Source of the DNA: Robiginitomaculum sp.
GTDB lineage: Bacteria > Pseudomonadota > Alphaproteobacteria > Caulobacterales > Maricaulaceae
Length of the DNA: 7,197 bases
Direction of reading: 5' to 3'
Assembly: GCA_021647805.1 (NCBI GenBank)
Contig: JAKITZ010000121.1
Location: forward strand, 1-7,197
The notes beneath the pieces are model-generated. The model saw only the letters and a list, made by a program, of their open reading frames with translations, had not been told where the DNA came from and did not search any database. Shown piece by piece: positions 1-6,776 of this stretch; the first letter of the stretch is position 1; each line of letters begins with the position of its first letter. A program made the position numbers and the translations under genes.

Positions 1-467
1 ATGCTGTCCTTGTCGGCCTCGCCATCAAGTAAAAATTCAAAGTACTGGTCTTCGGAAAGTGATGAGTTCCCATCATAAGGCCTAGTATATCGTACTGCTG
101 GGCCGCCAGTATTAAACGAATAGGATTTGTTTCCTCTTAGCCGATTACCTTTAATATCTTTTAGGCCGGACAGGGGAGTAAATGTACAATGCTCGCCTGA
201 TGGCAGACGTGGTGAAAATTCGTATACCCAGTTTTTCGGGTCAACCCAGCGACCTTTGCCCTTCGTTGAGCATTCAATTTCAAACGGATCATCTTGACGT
301 AAATCACCCAAAGTGGACATGTTGCTGCTAAAGCGGACTTTTACTTGTGAAACTCGTTTTGCTTCACCGGTAGGCGAGAAAATATCAATACTTGGGGTTT
401 GCGCATAAGTCTGTGAGCCAAGCGACAAGAGCAACAATGTTCCTATAGTCAATATCAATAGCCGCAT
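1..467 (-). CDS. Bacterial alpha-2-macroglobulin family protein, N-terminal part (3' end outside window)
   Basis: Reading the minus strand from an ATG at 467 gives 155 open codons that run off the left edge. The protein starts with a classic Sec signal peptide: MRLL, a Leu-rich core, then a likely signal peptidase I site after Tyr-Ala near residue 22. There is no lipobox Cys, so a soluble periplasmic or secreted protein is more likely than a lipoprotein. The mature part begins IDIFSPTGEAKRVSQVKVRF and continues with DPFEIEC, GRWVDPKNWVYEF and LPSGEHCTF. I recognise this as the opening of the long bacterial alpha-2-macroglobulins, usually well over 1,500 residues, which are thought to trap proteases in the periplasm. 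The start is supported by AAGGGGA at 473-479, five bases upstream. The thioester motif, if any, lies outside the window, so trapping ability cannot be judged. It is divergent from the flavoenzyme operon. Confidence 0.85.
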   Translation of the reverse strand, partial: MRLLILTIGTLLLLSLGSQTYAQTPSIDIFSPTGEAKRVSQVKVRFSSNMSTLGDLRQDDPFEIECSTKGKGRWVDPKNWVYEFSPRLPSGEHCTFTPLSGLKDIKGNRLRGNKSYSFNTGGPAVRYTRPYDGNSSLSEDQYFEFLLDGEADKDS

Positions 468-580
468 TATTATCCCCTTGAATTCACACGATTCGTTCAA
501 CATGGATTGCAATCTAACCTAATTTGACCGATTAATACATTGTTTACTTAGTCGCATAGGCTGAAGCAGGAAAAGAAACC
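468..580. promoter_or_regulatory. Divergent intergenic region between the macroglobulin gene and the flavoenzyme operon
   Basis: These 113 bp must hold the promoters of both divergent genes. On the plus strand a good -35-like TTGACC lies at 524-529, but the sequence 15-18 bp further on (TACTTA, CTTAGT) is a poor -10, so the promoter is only tentative. Ribosome binding sites are clear: AGGA at 568-571, nine bases before the ATG at 581, and AAGGGGA on the minus strand at 473-479 before the ATG at 467. I see no convincing operator palindrome. Confidence 0.4.
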
Positions 581-1966
581 ATGCAATTACTTTTTGTCAA
601 AATTGAGGAAGTAGTCGGAAAGGCCGGCATTATCATTGGTGATGAGGTATCTTCTCGCCCAACTAACTGGCTTGGTTTAGGCAATAGAGAAGCAAGGGCG
701 ATCATTCGCCCTAAAACCACCGAAGAATTATCGCAAGTAATGCAGCTTTGTCATGCAGCAAATCAAAGCGTGGTTCCTGCCGGTGGTCTTAGTGGCTTGG
801 TGCAAGGTACTGATACTGTCAAAGATGATGTTTTAATCTCGTTGGAGAGAATGCGCGAGATCGAAACTGTTGATGATAATGGTGCAACGATGATCGTTCA
901 AGCCGGTACGCCCTTGCAATCGGTGCAGGAACGCGCAGAGCAATCGGCGATGAGCTTTGCTGTTGATCTTGGTGCGCGTGGTTCGGCTAGCATTGGCGGG
1001 CTGATTGCTACCAATGCCGGTGGTAATTCAGTCATTCGTTATGGCATGATGCGCGAACAAGTGTTGGGGCTGGAGGCGGTTCTGGCCGATGGTACGATTA
1101 TTTCTTCAATGAATAGCATGTTAAAAAACAATGCTGGTTATGATCTCAAGCAATTATTCATCGGCTCCGAAGGCACATTGGGCATTGTTACTCGTGCGGT
1201 TTTGCGATTGCGCCCGCAAATGATCAGTACCAATACGGTTTTAGTGGCAGTAAATGATTTTGAAAAAATAGCCAAATTATTGAGAATGTTTTCCAGTGCG
1301 CTAGGCGGGACGTTAAATGCCTTTGAGGTGATGTGGCAGAACTATTACTCGTTGATTTTGAAGGGTAATGAGCAGCACAAGGCTCCATTGCCCGATGAAT
1401 ATGCATATTACATTTTGATCGAGGCTTGTGGTGGTGATCAACAAATTGATGCGGCACGTTTTATGCAGTTGCTGGAAAAAGCTATGGAAAACGAATTGAT
1501 CTTGGACGCGGTAATTGCTAGCTCCGAAGACCAACGCAAGTCTTTGTGGGCAATTCGCGATGATATTATAACTCTGGTTATGACTATGTTGCCGGCTGCT
1601 GCTTTTGATGTCAGCCTGCCGATTGGTTGCATGGAAGAATATATCGCTGATGTGACAAGTAACATGCAAGACAAATGGGGCGATAAAGCAAAATTGGCAG
1701 TGTTTGGGCATTTAGGTGATAGCAATATCCATCTAGCCATTGGCACAGGTGTCGAAAACGAGCTGGATCATGGCGAGGTAGAACAAGTGGTTTATCAGCC
1801 ATTGGCCGCTTATAATGGCTCGGTCTCAGCAGAACATGGTATTGGACTGGAAAAGCGCGAGTGGTTGCCAACATCACGCTCAAAGTCAGAGCTTGATCTA
1901 ATGCGTCAGTTGAAGGCGATGATGGATCCAAAAAACATTCTTAATCCGGGGAAAGTGCTAGGTTAG
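581..1966 (+). CDS. FAD-binding oxidoreductase, GlcD / D-2-hydroxyglutarate dehydrogenase-like
   Basis: This is a complete 461-aa flavoprotein of the VAO/PCMH fold, close to the family's usual length. The N-terminal FAD domain shows IIRPKTTEEL (41-50), VVPAGGLSGL (64-73), the GARGSASIGG...TNAGG flavin-binding stretch (131-148) and YDLKQLFIGSEGTLGI (187-202). The C-terminal substrate domain carries HLGDSNIH (His377, His384) and SAEHG (Glu418, His419), matching the metal and substrate ligands of D-2-hydroxyglutarate and D-lactate dehydrogenases, and ends in DPKNILNPGKVL. The first motif has Ser where Gly is commoner. The family oxidises D-2-hydroxy acids to 2-oxo acids, passing electrons to an acceptor such as quinone or ETF. 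The exact substrate (D-2-hydroxyglutarate, D-lactate, glycolate) cannot be read from sequence. There is no signal peptide. AGGA at 568-571 supports the ATG, and the gene leads a two-gene operon. Confidence 0.88.
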   Translation: MQLLFVKIEEVVGKAGIIIGDEVSSRPTNWLGLGNREARAIIRPKTTEELSQVMQLCHAANQSVVPAGGLSGLVQGTDTVKDDVLISLERMREIETVDDNGATMIVQAGTPLQSVQERAEQSAMSFAVDLGARGSASIGGLIATNAGGNSVIRYGMMREQVLGLEAVLADGTIISSMNSMLKNNAGYDLKQLFIGSEGTLGIVTRAVLRLRPQMISTNTVLVAVNDFEKIAKLLRMFSSALGGTLNAFEVMWQNYYSLILKGNEQHKAPLPDEYAYYILIEACGGDQQIDAARFMQLLEKAMENELILDAVIASSEDQRKSLWAIRDDIITLVMTMLPAAAFDVSLPIGCMEEYIADVTSNMQDKWGDKAKLAVFGHLGDSNIHLAIGTGVENELDHGEVEQVVYQPLAAYNGSVSAEHGIGLEKREWLPTSRSKSELDLMRQLKAMMDPKNILNPGKVLG

Positions 1967-1968
1967 TC

Positions 1969-3261
1969 ATGGCTGGTAGTTCTGTTGTTAACGGCGGTTC
2001 CTCAAAACAAATTATAATCATTGGTGGTGGGCTGATTGGTATTGCCACTTTGTACGAGCTTTCACGCCGTGGAATTGGCGCGGTTTTGCTTGAAGCCGAA
2101 GATGAACTGGCCAAAGAAACCAGTTTTGCCAATGGCGGCATGATGACTCCATCACAATCAGAGCCGTGGAATGGACCAGGTGTGGAGCGGCATTTAGCAT
2201 CATCGCTGTTTTTCCCCGGTGCAGCAATGAAGTTGCATTGGCGGCAAATACCATCTTTAACGAGTTGGGGTTTGCAGTTTTTACGTAATTCATGGGCGGA
2301 CAAATACCCAAAGTCGGTGCAATCTAATTTTACTTTGGCTAATTTTTCGGCTTCTAAGACGGCAAGTATTTTGCAAGAGTATAAACCAGACATTGATCAG
2401 TTAAATAATGGTTCGTTGAAAATATTTAGTAATAAAAGTAACTTTAGGAAATCATTATTAGCTACTGATATAATTGCTAAACTTGGCGTTAGCTACGCTC
2501 AATTAACTACCGAAGAAGTAATAAAAAAAGAGCCGCAACTACTCGAGGCAAAGAACTGGATTAAGGGTGGGATTTACTTTGCCGATGACAGTGTTGCCGA
2601 TGCCAGAAAGTTTGCATTATTTTTGTCGGATCTGGCCATCAAAGCCGGTGGTGAAATTAAAACCTCGGTTCGGGTGGGTGATTTTATTTCTGAAAATGGT
2701 AAAGTTGTCGGGGTGCAGACTGATCATGGAGATTTTCAAGGAGCGGTGATATTATGCGCGGGAAGTCCGAGCGCTGCTTTGGCTGTAAATGTGGGTTTGA
2801 AGCTGCCGATCAAACCGGTCAAGGGTTATACAATTACCCTTGATGCCGCGCATCTTGGCCCTCAAATGCCAAAAATGCCGGTAATCGATGAAGCCAAACA
2901 TATTGCAATTGTACCAATTGGGCAAAAAATAAGAATTGCCGGAATGGCTGAATTTGCCGGTTTTGATCACTCATTACAGAAGAGTCGCTTGCAGCAGTTA
3001 AAACAATTATGTGCGCGAATTTACCCTGATTTATCATCACAATTTGATTGGGAAACGGCTGTAAATTGGTCTGGATTGCTGCCAATGAGTGCCGATTGCG
3101 TACCATTTGTTGGCGCGGCACCGCTGGGTGGTCTTTGGTTTAATTGCGGACATGGCCATTTGGGTTGGACGATGGCACTTGGTTCGGCCTGTTTATTGGC
3201 TGATATGATGACGGGTGACAAACCGGGTATTGACCCGTTGGCTTATCGCTATGGGCGGTGA
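1969..3261 (+). CDS. FAD-dependent D-amino-acid dehydrogenase-like oxidoreductase (DAO/DadA family)
   Basis: This complete 430-aa protein has a Rossmann FAD site near its N-terminus: IIIIGGGLIGIATLYELSRR, with GxGxxG at 19-24 and the ribose-binding Glu at the end of beta-2 (LLEAE, about 43). ETSFANGGMMTPSQSEPW (50-67) is the DadA-type segment following the dinucleotide fold. VKGYTITLD in the substrate domain and GHGHLGWTMALGSA near the C-terminus are also typical of the family. Such enzymes oxidatively deaminate D-amino acids (or oxidise related imino acids such as D-hydroxyproline) to 2-oxo acids, usually feeding the respiratory chain. Length is normal and no transmembrane segment is evident. 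The ATG lies two bases after the upstream stop, and the only Shine-Dalgarno candidate, GGGGAAAG at 1948-1955, is inside the upstream gene, so translational coupling is likely. The substrate is not determined. A sarcosine or glycine oxidase-like role is a less likely alternative. Confidence 0.85.
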   Translation: MAGSSVVNGGSSKQIIIIGGGLIGIATLYELSRRGIGAVLLEAEDELAKETSFANGGMMTPSQSEPWNGPGVERHLASSLFFPGAAMKLHWRQIPSLTSWGLQFLRNSWADKYPKSVQSNFTLANFSASKTASILQEYKPDIDQLNNGSLKIFSNKSNFRKSLLATDIIAKLGVSYAQLTTEEVIKKEPQLLEAKNWIKGGIYFADDSVADARKFALFLSDLAIKAGGEIKTSVRVGDFISENGKVVGVQTDHGDFQGAVILCAGSPSAALAVNVGLKLPIKPVKGYTITLDAAHLGPQMPKMPVIDEAKHIAIVPIGQKIRIAGMAEFAGFDHSLQKSRLQQLKQLCARIYPDLSSQFDWETAVNWSGLLPMSADCVPFVGAAPLGGLWFNCGHGHLGWTMALGSACLLADMMTGDKPGIDPLAYRYGR

Positions 3262-3348
3262 GATCAAGCGAGTTTAACCCCCAACACTAACCGTCATCAC
3301 ACGATTTATTCGGGGGAGGGCAGTTTTCTTAATTACGGTTTTTCAAGG

Positions 3349-3384
3349 CCCCTCATCCCGACCTTCTCCCCTGCGGGGAGAAGG
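3349..3384. repeat. Palindromic repeat with 10-bp perfect hairpin; possible terminator of the flavoenzyme operon
   Basis: CCTTCTCCCC (3362-3371) and GGGGAGAAGG (3375-3384) form a perfect 10-bp stem with a three-base loop. They are preceded by CCCCTCATCCCG at 3349-3360. I remember the combination of CCCCTCATCC and a CTTCTCCCC/GGGGAGAAG hairpin as an interspersed intergenic repeat in Hyphomicrobiales genomes, but have not checked this. It sits about 100 bp past the operon's stop codon and could end transcription, though no T-run follows the stem. Confidence 0.65.
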
Positions 3385-3405
3385 AGTCATATTCGTATAT
3401 TTTGA

Positions 3406-3421
3406 TATTTCACGCGAAATA
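3406..3421. repeat. Small inverted repeat
   Basis: TATTTC (3406-3411) and GAAATA (3416-3421) are perfectly complementary around a four-base loop. It is short, AT-rich and of unknown significance. Confidence 0.3.
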
Positions 3422-3456
3422 AGAAAACATACCATTTGCAGAATATTACTAACTAG

Positions 3457-3525
3457 GTGCGACCGCGCACATTTTAAGTTTGGGGCAATCGTTTGCCGCG
3501 CCGTCGCAGGTCATTGCGAAGCAAT
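3457..3525. repeat. Cluster of three short hairpins, probably remnants of interspersed repeats
   Basis: Three 5-bp perfect stems lie within 70 bases: GTGCG/CGCAC (3457-3461, 3466-3470), GGCAA/TTGCC (3484-3488, 3493-3497) and ATTGC/GCAAT (3513-3517, 3521-3525). The last sits in GTCATTGCGAAGCAAT, which resembles a shortened form of the widespread alphaproteobacterial TCATTGCGAG...GAAGCAAT repeat. That resemblance is from memory. Each stem alone is weak, but the density is well above that of the surrounding genes. Confidence 0.45.
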
Positions 3526-3583
3526 TGGGCCACGAGACAAAAGGAGGGTTAACAAGGGTCTTGTTTGCACTACTTATTGTAGT

Positions 3584-3701
3584 GGTCGCATTTGCTCACC
3601 GCAAAACTTTTTGAGCGGTCGCAATCCTTTGCCGTAAAACCGGTACCCACTTTTACTAGGATTGCTCCAGACCCACTTTTGTTGGCAAATGCTCGTTGAC
3701 C
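3584..3701. repeat. Outer copy of a palindromic element, split by a second copy
   Basis: The left half reads GGTC (3584-3587), GCATTTGC (3588-3595), a five-base spacer, then GCAAAAC (3601-3607). The right half reads ACCCACTTTTG (3671-3681), a three-base spacer ending at 3684, GCAAATGC (3685-3692), then GACC (3698-3701). The 8-bp arms are perfect reverse complements, and GGTC pairs with GACC. Joined together, the halves have the same order of parts as the intact copy at 3617-3673, lacking only the central CGGT. This suggests an originally continuous palindrome interrupted by about 63 bases. Confidence 0.6.
3617..3673. repeat. Inner, intact copy of the palindromic element
   Basis: The parts in order are GGTC (3617-3620), GCAATCCT (3621-3628), a five-base spacer, GTAAAA (3634-3639), the core CCGGTACCCAC (3640-3650), TTTTAC (3651-3656), one base, AGGATTGC (3658-3665), a four-base bulge, and GACC (3670-3673). 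The 8-bp and 6-bp arms are both perfect reverse complements, so the unit can fold into one long interrupted hairpin. The AAAACCGGTACCCACTTTT core resembles an abundant Hyphomicrobiales intergenic repeat that I recognise from memory. No coding capacity is present, so it would be mobilised, if at all, by a protein supplied elsewhere. Confidence 0.65.
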
Positions 3702-3777
3702 CTCAATTAGCAATCATTGGCAAAGAGGTTATCTAAAACGAGGGATAATTGGCAAAGATTTGACCCTCATTGACCCT
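3696..3777. repeat. Short direct repeats (TTGACCCTCA and ATTGGCAAAGA)
   Basis: TTGACCCTCA occurs at 3696-3705 and 3760-3769, with a third, shorter TTGACCCT at 3770-3777. ATTGGCAAAGA occurs at 3716-3726 and 3748-3758. The two motifs appear in opposite order in the two halves, so this is not a simple tandem duplication. It directly abuts the right end of the nested palindromes. Confidence 0.5.
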
Positions 3778-3901
3778 TGGACACCCTCGAACAGCGAGGA
3801 TAAGTTTCAATCGTGCTCGTAATCTCCCCACCTGCTATAATGATGTTGCAAATGGCTCTAATGCGTTCACTTGCGGCTCTTTGATATTGTTAATATGTGG
3901 C

Positions 3902-3924
3902 AAACCCAACAAAACGTGGGTTTT
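3902..3924. terminator. Weak hairpin, possible terminator in the convergent gap
   Basis: AAACCCA (3902-3908) and TGGGTTT (3917-3923) form a perfect 7-bp stem with an eight-base loop, followed by only one more T. It lies about 135 bp beyond the kinase stop codon and could act from either strand. The loop is long and the U-tract short, so the assignment is tentative. Confidence 0.3.
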
Positions 3925-4058
3925 AGCAAAGTATTTCTTTAGTCATGTGCAAAAACAATATTGTTGTACGGCTAAGTCTTTTTAAGTTTTATCCAATGGG
4001 GAAAACTGTAAATTACCGCAGTTGGTTTTATGCATCTAAAAACTGAACCGAAATCGCT

Positions 4059-6776
4059 TTAGGCACTATTTTCTCGCAAGTTTGCTTCGCTTTTCGGTGT
4101 TTGCTGCTGGTTTGAATAATTACCCCAGTACGTTAGTTTTTGAACTAAATCCTTAATGCTAAAAGGCTTGCTTAGCCAATCATTCATACCGGATTGATGA
4201 AAGCGGTGTTCCTCGTCCTTTATGAGGTTTGCTGTAAGGGCAATTATTGGAATTGAATTACCGCTTTTCCGCAAAATTTTGCTAGCGGTTATTCCATCCA
4301 TCTCCGGCATTTGAATATCCATGAAGATTAAGTCAAATTTTTCAGCATTTGCCGCTTCTACTACCAGTAATCCATTTTCAACTATGGTTACCGATTGACC
4401 TAGGTTCTCCAATATTGTGCGAATGAGTAATTGGTTAGCCGGGTTGTCTTCGGCGACTAGGACATTAAATTGGGTCAATGGATCGCTGGTCTGTGGCTCG
4501 TCATTATTAAGAGTGACTACATCGACTTTTTGCAATGGTATTTCAAACCAAAAAGTAGAGCCTTGGCCTAATTCAGAAGTCATTCCGATCTTGCCTCCCA
4601 TTACTTTAACCAATCGCTTGCAAATGGCCAGTCCAAGACCTGTTCCGCCATGCTTGCGAGTGGTGGAGGCATCAGCTTGTGCAAACTCCTTGAATAGTTT
4701 GGTCTGCGTCTCAAGCGCTATGCCTAAGCCTGTGTCTATTACCTCAAAACGCAAATTATTGGTCTTGGTGGTTGTTGCTGTAACTGAAACCGAGCCAGAT
4801 GAAGTGAACTTGATGGAGTTTCCAACCAAGTTGATAAGTATCTGTCTGAAACGAGCTGGGTCACAAACATACATATCAGCAATATCTGAATCAGTTTGCA
4901 TTGTTAAACTTAGTTGCTTTTCCTCGGCGCTTCCTGAGAGAATATCAAATACGTTTTTAATTTCTTGTTTTGGAGTGAACTCAATTTCCTCTAAAACAAC
5001 CTTGCCAGCATCAAGTTTCGCATGGTCAAGAATGTCATTGATTAAGTAAAGCAGGTGTTTGCCAGCCATGTTTGCAGTTTTGGTCAATTTGCTTTGTTGT
5101 TGATCCAGCGTGCTATCCAAAAGCAAATCGGTCATGCCAATAACAGCATTAAGCGGTGTCCGAATTTCATGACTCATGGTTGATAAAAATCTTGATCGCT
5201 CTTCGGCGGACGATTCGGCCTCGTCTTTGGCGCGAATTATCTCAAGTTCGGCTTGTTTTTGAGCGGTTACATCAAAACCTACACCGCGATAACCAAAACA
5301 TTGCCCATTTTCGTCATAACGGGCTATGCAATGAACTCGCGCCCAAATCGTGTCGTCTGTGTCAGGAGCTGTAAGTTCAATTTCGCTTGCCACCCCATCA
5401 GGTGAGCTTAAGATCATATCTAGCCATTCTTGATGCCTGGGCGCCAACGCAGGAGCCATTGCATAGGTTGGCTTACCTCTGAGACGTTCTATAGTTAAAT
5501 CACTGCTTTCAAAAGCTGAAATATAGTTTTCACTAAAGGTAAAGCAGCCTTTTATATCAAGGTCAAATATCCAGCCATGAGCTGTTGCGACAACTTCTTT
5601 TAGGCGCTGTTTGCTTTTCTGTAGTTTGATTTCAGCATTCTTTTGCTCGGTAATGTCACGCGCAGCCCCGCGAAAACCAGTGATGACACCTTCTTTGTCA
5701 TAAATCGGAACCGAGTTGAAATGAATGAATATTTTTTGACCAGATTTGTGGGTAAGAAGGTGTTCAGTGTCCAAGTTTCCTTGGGTGTGACGAAGTGACA
5801 TCCACTCTTGATATGTTAGTTTAGGATCCGCCAGTAAGTCATAGGCGGCCATAGAGGTTAATTCCTCGTTTGAGTATCCGAACAACTCTGGCCCGCTATC
5901 AGAGATGTATTGAAAATATCCTTTCGCATCCAGTTCGTAAATAACTTCGTGTGATTGATTTAGAACATCGCGGAACCGTTGTTCACTCTCGATAATTCCC
6001 TGTTCTGATTTGACCCTGTCATTTATATCCATAATCGTGACATAAATTATTGTTGGTTGGCCATGATCATCAAATTTGGCATCTGACCTGATCTCGAACC
6101 AAAGCCATCGGCCGTCCGTATGTAATATACGGTATTTGCGAATGGCCGAAGCTTTGCTCTTTATACTTTTCTGGTAGTTATTGCTGGCTTGCTCACGATC
6201 ATCTGGGTGAATGCGTTGCCGCCACTCTTCGGCGGTTATTTGTAATGGTAATGCAGGTTCTCCAATTAGTTTGGCGGCTTCGGTAGACAAAGATAAAAGC
6301 CCTCTTTTGTCATCAACTCTGATAGAGCCAAGCTTTGCGGCCTGCAAGAACATGTTATTGTCGATCCGCATGTTGGTTTGGTCAGACATATCGCGAATCA
6401 CACCGGCAATTCCGGTTATCTTACCTTGCGGGCAATATTCTGGTTCTCCGCAAATAGTTCCATTGAATTCAACGCCATCATCGGAAAAAAAATGGTATTC
6501 CTGAGAATAAGGTTCTTTGTCAATTACACATTTTTGATTTAGCTCTTTAAAGGTTTTAACTATTTCCTTTGGGAATACTTTTTTGAATTCTACTGTACTG
6601 CTGTTAGCTTTTGGTAGCATGAAAATGGCGTAAATATTATCTGATACGACGAGCCTTTTCTGTTTCAGAGAATAATTCCATGAGCCGACACCGGTCAGTC
6701 GTTCAGTGCGGTTCATCATTTCACGTTGAGCGTGGTCGCGTAACCTAGAACTATTCTGGTAAATATTGTCAGTCAT
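4059..6776 (-). CDS. Hybrid sensor histidine kinase with four PAS-like domains and a C-terminal receiver
   Basis: This complete 905-aa kinase is counted from the ATG at 6776. No transmembrane segment or signal peptide is visible, so it should sense a cytoplasmic cue. Domains in order: four PAS/PAC-like modules (about 20-135, 145-257, 265-380, 385-510), the second and third ending in DIND and DITEQK linkers; HisKA with SHEIRTPLN (phospho-acceptor His536); HATPase with the N box NLVGNSIKF (Asn649, Asn653), DTGLG (681-685), FKEFAQAD (695-702) and GGTGLGLAI (710-718); and a receiver with acidic pair Glu776-Asp777, phospho-acceptor Asp820 in FMDIQMPEMDG, Thr848 and Lys870. All catalytic residues are present. 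There is no HPt domain and no neighbouring regulator, so phosphate must pass to a partner elsewhere. A TTG at 6821 would add 15 residues with no family resemblance; the ATG follows GGGGA by four bases and is preferred. PAS ligands cannot be predicted. Confidence 0.9.
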   Translation of the reverse strand: MTDNIYQNSSRLRDHAQREMMNRTERLTGVGSWNYSLKQKRLVVSDNIYAIFMLPKANSSTVEFKKVFPKEIVKTFKELNQKCVIDKEPYSQEYHFFSDDGVEFNGTICGEPEYCPQGKITGIAGVIRDMSDQTNMRIDNNMFLQAAKLGSIRVDDKRGLLSLSTEAAKLIGEPALPLQITAEEWRQRIHPDDREQASNNYQKSIKSKASAIRKYRILHTDGRWLWFEIRSDAKFDDHGQPTIIYVTIMDINDRVKSEQGIIESEQRFRDVLNQSHEVIYELDAKGYFQYISDSGPELFGYSNEELTSMAAYDLLADPKLTYQEWMSLRHTQGNLDTEHLLTHKSGQKIFIHFNSVPIYDKEGVITGFRGAARDITEQKNAEIKLQKSKQRLKEVVATAHGWIFDLDIKGCFTFSENYISAFESSDLTIERLRGKPTYAMAPALAPRHQEWLDMILSSPDGVASEIELTAPDTDDTIWARVHCIARYDENGQCFGYRGVGFDVTAQKQAELEIIRAKDEAESSAEERSRFLSTMSHEIRTPLNAVIGMTDLLLDSTLDQQQSKLTKTANMAGKHLLYLINDILDHAKLDAGKVVLEEIEFTPKQEIKNVFDILSGSAEEKQLSLTMQTDSDIADMYVCDPARFRQILINLVGNSIKFTSSGSVSVTATTTKTNNLRFEVIDTGLGIALETQTKLFKEFAQADASTTRKHGGTGLGLAICKRLVKVMGGKIGMTSELGQGSTFWFEIPLQKVDVVTLNNDEPQTSDPLTQFNVLVAEDNPANQLLIRTILENLGQSVTIVENGLLVVEAANAEKFDLIFMDIQMPEMDGITASKILRKSGNSIPIIALTANLIKDEEHRFHQSGMNDWLSKPFSIKDLVQKLTYWGNYSNQQQTPKSEANLRENSA

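Larger units (their letters stand above)
3262..4058. other. Gene-poor intergenic region with a mosaic of palindromic repeats
   Basis: I see no convincing gene in these roughly 800 bases. The first half (about 3349-3701) is dense with short perfect hairpins and two copies of one palindromic element. Next come short direct repeats (3696-3777). The remainder (about 3780-4058) is AT-rich with one weak hairpin at 3902-3923. The genes on either side are convergent (plus gene ending at 3261, minus gene ending at 4059), so transcription terminators for both should lie here, but none is a strong classical hairpin plus T-run. Confidence 0.75.

Noticed and set aside
1313..1931. Several 100-132-codon minus-strand frames antisense to the first flavoenzyme
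   Set aside because: They overlap one another and a clearly conserved protein in another frame, with no domains or ribosome binding sites.
1941..2393. 150-codon minus-strand frame across the junction of the two flavoenzyme genes
   Set aside because: It is antisense to two conserved proteins and carries low-complexity Ser-rich translation typical of shadow frames.
3584..3777. CRISPR array
   Set aside because: The repeats are palindromic, nested or irregularly spaced, with no regular 28-37-base repeat and spacer pattern and no cas genes in the window.
3836..3841. Perfect TATAAT on the plus strand, a possible promoter for a small RNA ending at the hairpin near 3924
   Set aside because: No convincing -35 box lies 16-18 bp upstream (GTGCTC at best), and AT-rich DNA yields such hexamers by chance. 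RNA-seq would be needed to revive it.
3770..3985. 71-codon open frame on the plus strand in the intergenic gap
   Set aside because: It begins at a TTG inside a repeated TTGACCCT motif, has no ribosome binding site, shows no recognisable domain, and spans the hairpin at 3902-3923. It is most likely chance.
3262..4058. Degraded transposase or insertion sequence
   Set aside because: No frame in the gap resembles a transposase fragment. The inverted repeats are hairpin-type elements rather than ends of a gene-bearing insertion sequence.
4417..5049. 210-codon open frame antisense to the kinase
   Set aside because: It lies entirely over the conserved HATPase and receiver part of the kinase and its composition is that of a shadow frame. 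No family resemblance was seen.
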